Shown here piece after piece: positions 31,901 through 43,274 of a stretch of 64,000 bases of DNA (positions are counted from its first letter, which is position 1; every line of letters starts with the position of its first letter). Made by a program: the position numbers and the translations under genes. Origin of the DNA: Adiantum capillus-veneris (lineage: Eukaryota > Streptophyta > Polypodiopsida > Polypodiales > Pteridaceae); assembly GCA_014529385.2 (NCBI GenBank), contig CM043967.1:80858278-80922277 (forward strand). The letters run 5' to 3'. The notes under the pieces were generated by a model, which saw only the letters and a list, made by a program, of their open reading frames with translations, did no database searches and was not told the origin of the DNA.

Positions 31901-34598
31901 AAAAGCAGAATTGGTACCACATTGCGTGGGACCCGAACCGAATCAAATGAATGAAAGTACAAACTTTGCCGCTTTTAGGGAAAAGGGAAAAATCAGGAAG
32001 CTCTTTTGAAGAAGCCAAGGCCAACTTCTTGAATTGGCGGCTCAATTTGGAATTACGCCCGACAGGCTGAGGCCACAGGCGGAGGTAGTTTCAGTGGCAC
32101 CCAGACGGGATGTTGCCATTACACCGATCATTGGCAAACTTCGTTTGCAATGACAAGGGTGTTTAGGACACAAGGATTTCTACATAATTTCCTTGGGAGA
32201 TTGTGACGTCCTACTCGAAATCCCTTGGTACCACAAGAACAACGCCGTGGTTAAGTATCGGGCCGAGAAAACGACTTTGACAAAAGAAGGACTCAGAGAT
32301 TGTACTTGATGAACTTCAGTTTCTTTCCTCACTTTTCTGTAGAGAATTGAATGATGATTGAAGGTCGAATATGTTTTGACTTGAATGAAGAACGCCACGA
32401 TTTTTATTCTCCACACTCATGCCAATTGCTTTTCAGAGGGCTTGTTAGGCGAGTTGTCACCAACTCGTCCTGAGGATCATATCATTGATCTGCTACCTGG
32501 AATCACACCACCAAACCGGCCACCTTACCGTGTGAGCCAAGCCCAGAGACTTGTTTGGGACACTTTGTCTCAACAGTAGCAGTGCAGATGAACCCGGCCA
32601 AGATAGAGACTATCTGTGATTGGCCCGATTTGAAGAATGTTCATGAAGTTGAAAGCTTCTTGGGCTTATGTTCTTACTACAGACAATTCATCAGAAAGTT
32701 TGTAGAGGTTACTTACACCTTTGCATTTGTCGACATAGAAAGGAGTCCTTTTCTCGTGGGGATCCATAGAAGTGATTGCCCTTCAGGAATTGAAACAGAA
32801 TTTGACTACAGCACCAGTTGCTAACTTTGCCGGATTTGCAGAAGTCGTTTGCAGTATATTGTGATACTCGTGGTCGTAGTTTGTGCGGTCTTAGTGCAAG
32901 AAGGCCAATGTCATTGCCTATGAAAGTCGATTGTTTTCAAGGCCGGAATTGCCAGTACAGTTATGTGAGAAGGAGCTTTTGGCGGTTATCCACGCTCTTC
33001 CTCAGTGGCGACATTACCTACTCGAAGCCGATTTTACGGTTTTTCACAGATGGTTGGAGTTTACGCTACTTCTTGTTACAGAAGCAGCTATCGGAAAAAA
33101 GCAGATGCGGTGGGCAAACATCCTGTCACAGTTTTTACTTCCGAATTGTCTTATGTGCAGGGATAGAAGTATTGGTGACAGATACTTTACCCCGGAAACC
33201 GTTGGTTCTGGCTATTTCCGCGATACATCCTAGAAGCTTCGAGGATATGGTCGGTCAGTACACCATGGATACAGATTTTTGCAGATGTATTCAGTTGAAT
33301 ACAGAAAGGGGAGATAGTAGCGGACTATTCCATTGGGGATGGCTACTTGATGAAGAAAACCATGTTGTGCGTTACATAGCCGTTGAGGGAAAAGGTTTTA
33401 AACGAATGCCACTCTCCACTTTTTACGGGTCACCGTGGCATTGTTACCACCCGGAAAGGTGTGGAGAGATACTTCTTTTGGCCGAGACTCAAGAAGGATG
33501 TGGGCGAGTTTGTGCGCAGTTGCTTGGTATGCCGAAAGGTCAAGTTTTGACAAGCATAAAGCACAAGGAATGTTACAGCCTTTTACCCATACCCACCCAC
33601 CCCTGGGAAAAGTATTGCAATGGATTTCAAATTTGATCTCCCACAGTGTGGGCTCGATTGTTTATGGCCCAGATCTTCAGATTACATGGCATGCCTGAGA
33701 TGATTATCTCCGACAGGGACCCCAGGTTCACGAGTTTCTTTAAGAGGCTCGTTGGGAGAACATTGGCATGCGGTTGCAATTCTCGTCATCATTCGACCCG
33801 CAGAGTGACGGGCAATCGGAGATTGCCAATTCATTGGTACATGGATTTGTTGAAGTTTTCTTTGTTGGATCATAAGACTACATGGGAAAGGTTTTTACCT
33901 TTGGTGGAATATGCCTACAGAAACACGATTAACTCTTTGATGGGGAAGGTGCCATTTGAGAATTATTAAATTTGCTATAAAGGTTTCACCCTTCCTTAGC
34001 ACGAAAGATACGATTTTTCTTTGAAGCTGATCAGTTCACGAGGGGCTTGGACTTGGTCAGGAAGGCTTTCGAGAAATCTTAGAAAAAGGCAACAGATCGA
34101 CTTTGTCGCGACTTGAATTTGAAGGAGAACAATTGGGTGCTCTTACATTTTGGGAAGGCACGCCTAAGAAAGGAAAAAGGGAAAGGAGCGGCTTCTTTGC
34201 AAGCTTAGCATGAGACAGTGTGGACCTTTCCAGATTTTCCTTTGGACCGAAGCTGCCAGAATACTTGGAAGATTCACAATGATTTTCATGTGAGTCTCTT
34301 GGAGCCTTTTGAAGGCGATGTGCCCGATGATGGGAAGCCATATGTGCAACCCGAATTGGACGAAAACGACCAGATACTTGTTCCAGAACAGAAATTGGTA
34401 CTAAAAGAAAGAAAGAAGGTAAAGCAAAATGATGGTTCTTGGTTAAATTCAAGACTTGCTTCACATTGGATGCGAAGCGAATGGAGGGAGGAAGACCTAG
34501 CAGATATTCCTCAGAATGTGAATCTTTACCTCGAAGCTTTTGGTTTAGCATACTCTATTCCAAATGGAACCCCGAATTCAGCTTGGTCGGAGATCTAG
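31901..34598 (+). pseudogene. A2 pol, RT core deleted
   Basis: Degenerate protease (NFLNWRLNLELRPTG-like near 32020) is followed by [15 protein letters not shown] (about 32500-32545). The sequence then jumps directly to the region normally after the RT catalytic centre (MNPAKIETICDWPDLKNVHE at about 32588). The FFDD box and palm, roughly 200 codons, are therefore deleted. RNase H remnants (about 32820-33200), the integrase core (FRLHGMPEMIISDRDPRFTS near 33670-33740) and a C-terminal chromodomain-like tail to the stop at about 34596 are spread over several frames. Non-functional. Confidence 0.85.
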
Positions 34599-35125
34599 TG
34601 CAGTGGGTATGCACAAGAGGGGAGTTACTCCGCTCCTTTGTTAGCAGATGCCTCGATTTTGATAGTAGAGTCACTGATGTCTCTTTGAGCTTCAGGGATA
34701 CTGAGAGCTGACAGTATTCTGCTGTATGACTTTATGAATTTGAATTCCCGAACATGATACTGACTTGTTCTTGACTTGTTCAAGTGCAAGAATTGATAGA
34801 CAAAATGACTGCAGCATTTCGGTCTGAATGATCTCGATAGACATGGTTGCAATAGGGATTAGTCAACCGGGCATCTGTGAGGTCCTGAGTGGATCTAGAT
34901 GCGGTTGCTAATTGCATTGCCGATAATCATGGTTTGAAATCCGAATGAATGTTGAATGTGATTTGTCATGTGATGTCGTGTGATGTGACTTTTGATTGGT
35001 ATATGTGCTAGATGTGTGTTCCTAGTGCGTTGGTACTAACAATCAGTGTCTGGTAAGACAGTTTATGGCCTCTGTCTATTTTGCAGGCAACTGAGGGCGA
35101 TTACAATGCTTTCAAGAGGGGGGTA
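34599..35125 (+). other. A2 3' untranslated region and polypurine tract
   Basis: Non-coding sequence shared with 37425-37872 and 62350-62956. It contains GTGATGTC-type decamers (about 34965-34995). The polypurine tract AAGAGGGGGG lies at 35114-35123, just before the 3' LTR. Confidence 0.8.
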
Positions 35126-35829
35126 TGTCACAAACTGGTGACGTGGCTGCCCAGTTGGTGACTGGTGGTTGCACAGTACACACACTCTGACAGATGATGT
35201 AGAAATGATGACGTGGCTGCCTTTGCCTTCTGTTGAAAACAGCCCCGCGAGAACCCTGACATGACAGGCTGACGTGGCAGGCTGACAGGCTGACGTGACC
35301 GGCTAACGTGGCAGCAACGTACAAAAAAAGCAAGACAGTTTTGGGCGGCAACTTTTTCTGCTTTTTGGCTACGCACTTGCAAGAGAGAGAGAGCCCTTTT
35401 TGCTTTATTTCCCTACGAAAGGAGGTAGAGAGACAGAAAGCTTTTATTGTTATTTTTTAAAAGCTTTTGCTTTATTTGTGGCCAAGTATGGCATGAAAGA
35501 GAAAACCTCTTTTAGCTTTTTGGAAGAGCTTTTGATTTTCTTTTGGGCTCTGCTTTTGGCATCCCTTGTAAACCTTTATATAGGTAGTTGGACTCTCACT
35601 TCTCAGAGCATCTTGACGCAGAGTCTGAGAGTGAGTCCCGGTTACCCACTTGTACTTTGCAACAAATTAATACAAAAAGAAATACCAAAAGGGGTGCCAG
35701 TCTTTGGGGCCAATATCTCTAGGCACGAAACTCCGTAGGGCGAGTGTCAAATTAATTGTGAACTGTTTTGAAGTGGTTATTTGTGCTGTCGTGGTAGATT
35801 CTCGACTTGGAGTGTCCAAGTCCGTTAGA
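35126..35829 (+). repeat. A2 3' LTR
   Basis: TGTCACAAACTGGTGACGTGGC to GTTAGA (expected GTTACA). U3 has tandem TGACGTGG motifs (35258-35315), TATATA at 35577-35582, the block AAATACCAAAAGGGGTGCC and the terminal hairpin at about 35803-35821. It lacks the large GA runs of the 5' copy. Confidence 0.85.
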
Positions 35830-36051
35830 GCTGCCACGTCATCAGTTGCTCCACCAGTCCTTTTCTGTGTGTGTGTGAGTCCTGCTTTATTTTAATCCTT
35901 TATGTCACTTGAGGCCCCATCGGACGGGGTCCCCATAAGTGGTAGGACTTCTTCTTTTGTTACTTGTTCTTCTTAGGGTTTAGGCCCCTCGACCCGCATC
36001 TACAAGTTGGCTCCCTTCTTCAGGGCTTTGACAGGTCAACAGTTTGTGACA
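35830..36051 (-). repeat. B2 LTR, second part
   Basis: Continuation of 18707-19158 beyond A2. It ends CAGTTTGTGACA (minus-strand LTR start TGTCACAAACTG). It shares the GTTTAGGCCCCTCGACC stretch with the B3 LTRs. Confidence 0.8.
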
Positions 36052-37264
36052 AGGAGATAGTAGCGGGATATTCCATTCGGGATGGCTCCTTAATGAAGAA
36101 AACCATGTTGTGCGTTACACAGTCGTTGAAGGAAACGGTTCTAACCGAATGCCAATGTCCACCTATTACGGGTCACAGCGGCATTGTTACCACCTTGAAA
36201 AGTGTCGAGAGATACTTTTGTTTGGCCGAGACTCAAGGACGTGGACGATTTTGTATGCAGTTGCTTGGTATGCCAGAAGGTCAAGTTTTGACGACAGGCA
36301 TAAAGCACAAGGATTGTTACAGCCTTTACCCAGACCCACCCGCCCCTGGAAAAGTATTGCAATGGATTTCAATTTTGATCTCCAAAAAACACAACGTGGG
36401 CACGATGTTTATTGCCCAGTTATTCAGATTACATGGCATGCCTGAGACGATTGTCTCCGACAGAGACCCCACATTCACAAGTTTGTTTTGGAAGGCTATT
36501 TGGGAGAACATTGGCACGCGATTGCAGTTCTCGTCATCGCTCCACCCGCAGACTGACGGGCAATTAGAGATTGCTAATTCAGTGGTACTGGATTTGTTGA
36601 AGTCTTCTTCTTGAATTTGAAGACTTCATGGGAAAAGGGTTTTTTACCTATCATGGAATATGCCTACAGAAACACGATTAACTCTTTGATGCGGAAGGTG
36701 CCATTTGAGATTATTAAATTTGCTACGAAGGTTTTACCCTTTCTTAGTACGAAAGATAAGATTTTTCTTTGAAACCGACCACTTCACGAGGGACCTGGAC
36801 TTGGTCCAGAAGGCTTTGCAGAAATCTCAAAAAAAGGAGCAGATTGACATCATCGCGCTTTGAAATTGAAGGAGAACGATTGGGTGCTCTTACTGAGAAA
36901 GAAAAAGGGAAAGGAGTGACTTTCTCAAAAGCTTAGCATGAGATGCTATGGACCTTACCAGATTTCCGAAAAGATCAATGATGTCTCCTTTAGACTGAAG
37001 CTGCCTGACAAAGCCTTTTAAAGGCGATGTGCCTGATGATGGGGAGCTTAATAAGCAACCCAAAATGGAGGAAAACGAGGAGATACTCGTTCCAGGACAG
37101 ATTATGGCACATAAAGAAAGAAAGGTAAAAGATAGAATGATAAGGCGGTTCTTGGTTAAATTCAAGAACCATCTTGCATTCGATGTGAAGTGGATAGAGC
37201 AAATGGATTTGGCAAATACTCCTCGGATTGTGAACCTTTACCTTGAAGCATTTTGGTTTAGCAG
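36052..37264 (+). pseudogene. A1-type pol tail: integrase and chromodomain region
   Basis: It resumes exactly at the B2 LTR end with GEIVAGYSIRDG-like coding, the linker before the integrase zinc finger in sister copies. Integrase: partial zinc finger (ITGHSG...), FRLHGMPETIVSDRDP (second Asp) and HPQTDGQLEIANS (catalytic Glu) near 36420-36590. The first catalytic Asp region is damaged. The C-terminal tail follows, with an internal deletion after FRLKLPD and a chromodomain-like RRFLVKFKNHLAFDVKWIEQMDL in several frames. It is assigned to A1 because of its position on the far side of B2; this is an inference. Confidence 0.75.
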
Positions 37265-37872
37265 TCTATTCCAAAATGGAACCCTGAACTTAGCTGGACG
37301 GAATTTGTTACAGTGGATATGTATAAGAGGGGAGTCGCTCCACTCCTTTGTCAACAGATTGCTCCGATTTTTGATACTAAAGTCACTGATGTCTCTTTTC
37401 AATTTCAGGGATATTGTGAGCTAACAGTATTCTGCTGTATGACTTTATGAACTAGATTTCCCAAACATGATACTGACTTGTTCTTGACTTGTTTAAGTGC
37501 AGGAACTAATAGACGAAATGACTGCAGCATTTCAGTCTGAAACATCTTGATAGACGTAATTGCAATAAGGATTAGTTAATCAGGCATCTATGAGGTCCCG
37601 AGTGGATCTAGATGCGATTGCTAAATACGTTGCCGATAAATCATGGTCTGAGATCCGAATGAATTTTTGAATGTGATTTGTCATGTGATGTCCTCTGATG
37701 TCTAGTGATGTCCTGTGATGTCGTGTGATGTGACTGTCGATTGGTACATGTGCTAGATGTGTTTTCCTAGTGCGTCGATACTAACAGTCAGTGTCTACTA
37801 AGACAGTTTATGGCCTCTGTCTGTTTTGCAGGCGTAATCGAGGGCGATTACAATGCTTTCAAGAGGGGGGTA
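37265..37872 (+). other. A1-type 3' untranslated region and polypurine tract
   Basis: Matches the A2 and A3 3' regions. A 10-bp minisatellite (TGTGATGTCC-type, five units) lies at about 37684-37733. The polypurine tract AAGAGGGGGG is at 37861-37870. Confidence 0.8.
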
Positions 37873-38639
37873 TGTCACAAACCAGTGACGTGGCATGACC
37901 CGATACACCCCTAGAATGTGCATCAAGGCAACCCCATGAAACGCAGAACAATTGCTGACGTGGTGATTGAGAAAATCTGCTGACGTGGCATGTTGTACGA
38001 AGCTGTAATTTGTGGACGCTTTTCTGTATTGCAAAGGTTTTTAAAAATCTCTTCGACGGTTGAGAATTTGGATATGCGACAGAAGGCAAAGTTGATCCTC
38101 TCGACAAGCTTTACGCATTGACGTGAACAGTATTTATGTCCAACAACTTTGGAAAATAGGGGTTTCTTCAGAAAATTTCAGCATGTATGGAATTAATGTT
38201 TTTTAAGAGGTCTTGTTATCTGTGTACAAATAACAAGTAATAGGAGCGAGAAACACGCATCTGTAAGCATTGGAAAGCATGGAGCTGGACATCCATTCTT
38301 TTGCAACGAGGTGAGTCATCTCCTTGAAATTTTACCTGTTTTGCACGTGAAATCGAAAATGAAATGCTGAGGAATTTGCATCTGAATGCAATTGGGAGCA
38401 ATGACAGCTCTAGAATGAACCCGATCACAATTCAAGATAAGAATCATAAATTTTGAATGATGATGATGAATGATTGAATGAGATGACTGGATACTGTGGT
38501 GAGCGCATCAAGAGTTCCCGAGGGATGAGATGGCCACACAAGGAGTTAAGTGCATCGAGATTTCTAAACAGATGAGATGACTTGACTGCATGATTGAAAC
38601 GCTCTGTTCCGTATGAACAAAGTGTGATTTGTGAAGTTG
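37873..38639 (+). repeat. LTR start (F-like) and unassigned sequence
   Basis: TGTCACAAACCAGTGACGTGGC follows the polypurine tract. The first 45 bp match the F LTR at 45805 (GATACACCCCTAGAATG), not the A1 5' LTR. TGACGTGG motifs occur at about 37960 and 37980. The LTR end, PBS and right flank were not found; after about 38200 the sequence is unassigned. Confidence 0.5.
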
Positions 38640-39452
38640 AATTCCCAGAAATGAATCTGATTTTGAGTACTTACTCATGTGATTGTGTTTGAGTGCAGGA
38701 TTGAAATACGAAATGACTCAGCATTTCGGACTTGAGAATCTATGGACATGATCGCAATAAGAATTACTTAATCCAACATCAGTGAGGTTCCATGTGGATC
38801 TAGATGCGATTGGTAAACACATTGCCACGAATCTGATCCTAGATCTAGCCTGACCATTTGCCCCGTTGCTAATAGATCATGCAATGTAACAGGGAACGGG
38901 CAAAACGGGGACCTCCCGTTCCCGGAACGCGTTCACAAGCCCGACGCCTCCTCGAAACGAGAACGGGACTGGAACGCCGTTTCCTTCCCGGGCATAACCA
39001 GAACGACGGCCGAAACGGCATCCGAAACACGGAACGAAAAATACGAAACACCAAAGTTTTAAAAAATGACCGTTTGGGACAGGTTTTTTGAACTTTTGGG
39101 GGGGTGTTATTTCCATCCTCTCTTATATAAAGAAGGGCTTTAAACCTTTTCTCTCTCTCAAGCTCTCTACCTCACCCTCTCCCTCGAGGCTCTCTCTCCC
39201 TCTCCCTCTCCCTTTCCCTAAAGGCTACCATTCCGGCCTCCGTTCCCGTTCCCGTTCCTGTTCCGTGTAACTATGAGATCATGGTCCGATATCTCGATGG
39301 ACTTTATGTGATGTGATTTTTTTTCAAGTGCTTGATTTGTGTCATCTAGTGCGTCAGTACTTAAAAGTCGGTGTCTACTAAACTAGTTTCTTGCTTATGT
39401 TTGATTTTGCAAGCATAATCGTGGGCGATTACAATTCTTTTAAGAGGGAGTA
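38640..39452 (+). other. 3' untranslated region of element E
   Basis: Homologous to the A 3' regions (GAAATGACTCAGCATTTCGG, GGATCTAGATGCGATTG), ending with polypurine tract AAGAGGGAG (39442-39450) before LTR E at 39453. It is interrupted by a 376-bp MITE-like insertion at 38890-39265. E's coding part is not in the window. Confidence 0.7.
38890..39265. mobile_element. MITE-like insertion with GGAACGGG terminal repeats
   Basis: 376-bp insertion flanked by TGTAA (38885-38889 and 39266-39270). It starts CAGGGAACGGGCAAAACGGGG and ends in CCCGTTCC-type repeats (CGTTCCCGTTCCCGTTCCTG), giving imperfect terminal inverted repeats. The interior is GC-rich at the left and (CTCTCC)-rich at the right, with a TATATAA at 39124-39130. 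It is non-coding and could be a hAT-type derivative. Confidence 0.6.
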
Positions 39453-39475
39453 TGTCACAAAATGATGACGCGGCA
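39453..39475 (+). repeat. LTR E, first part
   Basis: TGTCACAAAATGATGACGCGGCA follows polypurine tract AAGAGGGAG. It is interrupted by element D after CGGCA (39471-39475) and continues at 45458. Confidence 0.75.
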
Positions 39476-39897
39476 TGTAACAGACTTGGACACTCCAAGT
39501 CAAGAATCAATCGCGACAGCACCAAATAACCACTTCAAAACAATTCACAGATCACAATAGATTTACACTAGCCCCGGCGGAGTTCCGTGCCTAGAGATAT
39601 CGGTCCCAAAGACTAGCGCCCCTTTCGATATTTCTTTATGTATGAATCAATGTCAAAGTACAACAGTGGTTAGGGTTTCACTCTCAGACTCTACGTCCAG
39701 ATGCTCTGCTCTATCTTCCAAAGCATAGCCAAAAGCTGAGATTTGCATCACCCAAAAAAAACCACAAAAAAAAAATTCCACCTCCGCGATTTCCGAAAAT
39801 TAAGGTTTTCTGGCAGAAATTAGGGTTTGCAAGAATTTGAGGGTTCTGGCAAAAATTAGGATTTTGATGTCGGTAGCCACGTCATCACTTTGTGACA
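39476..39897 (-). repeat. D 3' LTR (internally deleted)
   Basis: 422 bp versus 547 bp for the 5' copy. About 125 bp is missing between GATGCTCTGC and CTATCTTCC, a segment that contains the TATA box in the 5' LTR. It carries the terminal hairpin and the shared GAAATA block. Confidence 0.9.
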
Positions 39898-40514
39898 TAC
39901 CCCCCTCTTGAAAGCTTTGTACTCAACCGCGATTACGCCCGCAAAACTGACAAAAGCCATAAACCGTCTTAACAGACACTGACTGTTAGTACCTACGTAC
40001 TAGGGACACACATCTAGCACATACGTACTAGGGACACACATCTAACACATGTACCAAATCAACAGTCACATCACACGACATCACATGACATTCAACATTC
40101 ATTCGGATCTTAGACCATGATTTATCGGCAATGTAGCTAGCAATCACATCTAGGTCCAATCGGGACCTCATCGATGTCCGAGTGACTAACCTCTATTGTA
40201 ACCATGTCTATTCGAGATCAATAAGACCAAAATCTTGCAGTCATATCGTCTATCAGTTCCTACACTCAAAAGAAGTCAAGAACAAATCAGTATCATTATC
40301 AGGAATTCCATTTCATAAAGTCATCCAGCAAAATACTGTCAGCTCTCAGTATCCCTGAAGCTCAAAGAGACATCAGTGACTTTAGTATCAAAATCAAGGC
40401 ATCTGTTGACAAAGGAGCGGAGTAACTCCCCTCTTGTGCATCCCACTGCACCAGATCTTTGGCTAAGATCTTTGGCTAAGCTGAATTTCCGGGTTCCGTT
40501 TGGAGTAGACTATG

Positions 40515-43250
40515 CTAATCCAAAGCATCGAGGTAAAGTTTCACAATCTGAGGAGTATCTCCTAGGTCCTCCTCCTCCATCCACTTCGCATCCAATGCCG
40601 GATAGTTCTTGAACTTAACCAAGAACCGCCTTCGGACTTTACCTTTCTTCGTATCCCTATGTGCCAAAAGCTGTTCAGGAACAAGGGTCTCCTCGTTTTC
40701 TTCCACTTCGGCATCACCCTTAAAAGGTTTCAAGAGACTAACATGGAATGCATTGTGAATCCTCCAAGTATCTGACAGTTTCAATCGAAAGGAGACATCA
40801 TTTATCTTTTCAGTGATCTGGAAAGGTCCGTAGTTTCGCATACTAAGCTTTGGAAAAAGCCTCTCCTTTCCCTTTTTCTTTCATAGGCATGCCTTCTCAA
40901 AACGTAAGAGCACCCAATCATCCTCCTTCAGTTTCAAATCGCGACCATGGCGATCTGTTGCCTTTTTCTATCGTTCTTGAGACTTCTGCAAAGTCTCGCA
41001 AACCTTGGCAAAAGCCGTATCCAAATCTCGCGAATATTCATCCGCTTCAAATATCTAATCTTTCGTGCTCAAGAAGGATGGAACATTCGCAGCGCTTTCA
41101 ATAATCTCAAATGGCATCTTCCCCGTAGAAGAGTGTATCGTGTTATTATAGGCAAATTCCAACCAAAGGTAAGTTCTTTTCCCATTGAGTCTTTGATCCG
41201 AGAAACAAGACTTAAATAAATCTAAAACCACTAAATTGGCAATCTCAAATTGCCCGTCAGTCTACAAGTGGAACGATGACGAGAACTACAACCGCGTGCC
41301 AATGTTCTCCCAAATTGCCTTCCAAAACAAACTCATAAATCTGGGGTCTCTGTCGGAGACAATCGTCTCAGACGTGCCATGTAATCGGAAAATCATCGTG
41401 ATCATTCTGTGTTCTCGGGAGATCAAAAATGAAATCCATTGCAATACTTTCTCAGGGGCGGGTGGGTATGGGTAAAGACTGTAACAATCCTTCCGCCTTA
41501 TGCCTGTCAAACTTGACCTTCTGGCATACTAAGCAACTGCGCACAAACTCTTCCACATCCTTTTTGAGTCTCGGCCAAAAGAAGTATCTCTCTATCCCCT
41601 TCATGGTGGTAGCAATGCCGTGGTGACCCGTCATAACCTTTTCCCTCAACGGCTGCGTAACGCACAACATGGTTTTTCTCATCAAGTAGCCTTCCCGAAG
41701 GGAGTTCCCGGCTACTGTCTCTCCATCACGTATCTGTGTGAAAATAAATCTGCAAAATCTGTATCTTTCTCATAAATCTGTGCTGTCATTTCCGGCCTAG
41801 AGAACAATCGGCTCTCGTAAGCAATGACATGGCCTTCTTGCATTAAGACCGCACCCAGACTACGACCACAAGCATCACAAAATACTTCAAATGACTTCTG
41901 CAAGTCCAGCAAAGTCAAATCTGGTCCAGTAGGCAATTTCTCTTTCAATGTCTGAAAGGCAGTCACCTCTGTGGATCCCCACGAGAAAGGGACTCCTTCT
42001 TGTATCAAGAATATGCAAAGGGGAAGCAACCTCTGCAAACTTTCGAATGAACCGTCTGTAGTACGAACACAGTCCCAAGAAGCTTTCAACTTCATGGACA
42101 TTTTTCAAATCGGGCCAATCACAGATAGTGTCTATCTTGGCCAGATCCATTTGCACTCCTGTTGCTAAGACAAAGTGTCCCAAAAAAATGTATTTCTGAA
42201 GCATATGATATTTGTGTTCTGCTTCATTCTTGGAGAAAACAATGGTATCATCAAAGAAAGTGCCAACAAATAGCATGTACTCTTGAAAGATCATGTCCAT
42301 CATCTGGTTTAAATGTCGCAGGAGCATTGGTTAAGCCAGAAGGCATCACCAAAAAAAAACTCAAATAACCCAAAAGTCGTCTGAAAGGCTGTCTTGTAGA
42401 CGTCTCTCGGCGTAATTCGGATCTGATGATATCCACTCTTCAAGTCAATCCTGCTAAAGCACGAGAATCCCTGTAACATGTCGAGTATATCATCGATCCT
42501 AGGAATCGGAAATCTGTTCTTGATGGTGATTTTGTTGAGAGCGCTATAATCGATGCTCATTCTCCAAGATCCGTCTTTCTTCAAATCCAACAACTGTGGA
42601 GAGCAATACGGTGAAGTACTATGCTGGACAAGACCCTTTTCCAAGAGGTCTTTCACTAGGTCATAATCTTTTCATTCTGTACTCGACTCACACGGTTCGG
42701 TGGCCGATTCGGTGGCGTGCTTCCCGGTATCAGGTCAATGGTCTGATCTTCAGGCCCTCTGAAAAACAATCGGCATAAGTGTGGAGAAAAATATTGGCGT
42801 TCTTTTGATAAGGTCAAAACATATTCAACCTTTATCCATCGTTCAGTTCTCTCCCAAAAGAATGAGTAAAGAAACTGAAGTTCATCAAGTACAATCTTTG
42901 ACCCCGTCATTTGTCAAAGTCGCTTTCTCGGCCCGATAGTCAACCACGGTGTAGTTCTTGTGGTACCAAGGGATCCTGAGTAGAACGTCACTCGCGTGCC
43001 CTAAACACCCCTGTCATTGCAAACGAAGTTTGCCAATGCTCGGTGTAATGGCAACATCCCATCCTAGTGCCAGTCGAACTACCTCCACATGTGGCGTTAG
43101 TCTGTCGTGCGTAATTCCAAATCGAGCAGCCAATTCCAAGTGAAAAGAAGTTGGCCTTGGCTCCTTCAAAAGAGCTTCTTGATCCTTCACTTTGCCCCGA
43201 AAGCGGCAAAGTTTATACTTTCATTCATTAGATTCCGTGCAGGTCCCACG
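40515..43250 (-). pseudogene. D pol, multiply broken
   Basis: Minus-strand remnants in order. Protease near 43200-42950 has lost its catalytic Asp motif (…LLKEPRPTSFHLELAARFG). [15 protein letters not shown] (about 42720), [19 protein letters not shown] (42560), FSRIDLKSGYHQIRI and GTFFDDTIVFSKNE (about 42240) with the FFDD box intact. A deletion removes the stretch after it. RNase [16 protein letters not shown] (41860). Integrase zinc finger: GHHGIATT...CLVCQ (about 41530-41650) with the HHCC ligands apparently complete, then SDRDPRFMS. The C-terminal chromodomain-like frame at 40841-40515 includes RRRFLVKFKNYPALDAKWMEEEDL. Stops and shifts separate nearly every domain. Confidence 0.88.
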
Positions 43251-43274
43251 CCATGTGGTACCAGTTCTACTTTT

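Larger units (their letters stand above)
19159..35829 (+). mobile_element. A2: gypsy chromovirus inserted in LTR B2
   Basis: Near-complete A-family element with a 5' LTR (19159-19260 plus 27949-28662, split by C), PBS 28664-28675, broken gag (28733 to about 31900, split by a Penelope-like insertion), broken pol (to about 34598), polypurine tract 35114-35123 and 3' LTR 35126-35829. Flanking pentamers ACTGC (19154-19158) and GCTGC (35830-35834) fit a 5-bp target duplication with one change, and LTR B2 continues on both sides. Without its two inserts it would be about 6.4 kb. Confidence 0.8.
18473..36051 (-). mobile_element. B2: truncated non-autonomous LTR element hosting A2
   Basis: Minus-strand B-family copy. 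Visible parts are 234 bp of internal sequence (18473-18706), the PBS (18694-18705) and a single LTR split in two (18707-19158 and 35830-36051) by A2. The internal piece matches 61207-61426 in B3 (GGATCCTTC, then GCTTATGCCCTGTAAGAC). The remaining internal region and 3' LTR are missing, lost together with the middle of the A1 host. The LTR start on the minus strand, TGTCACAAACTG, is complete at 36051. Confidence 0.7.

Noticed and set aside
16240-39450. RING or RRM exons of the CNOT4-like gene hidden within the nest
   Set aside because: No Cys-rich C4C4 RING signature or RNP motifs were found on the minus strand; all long frames there are retroelement coding or shadows of it.
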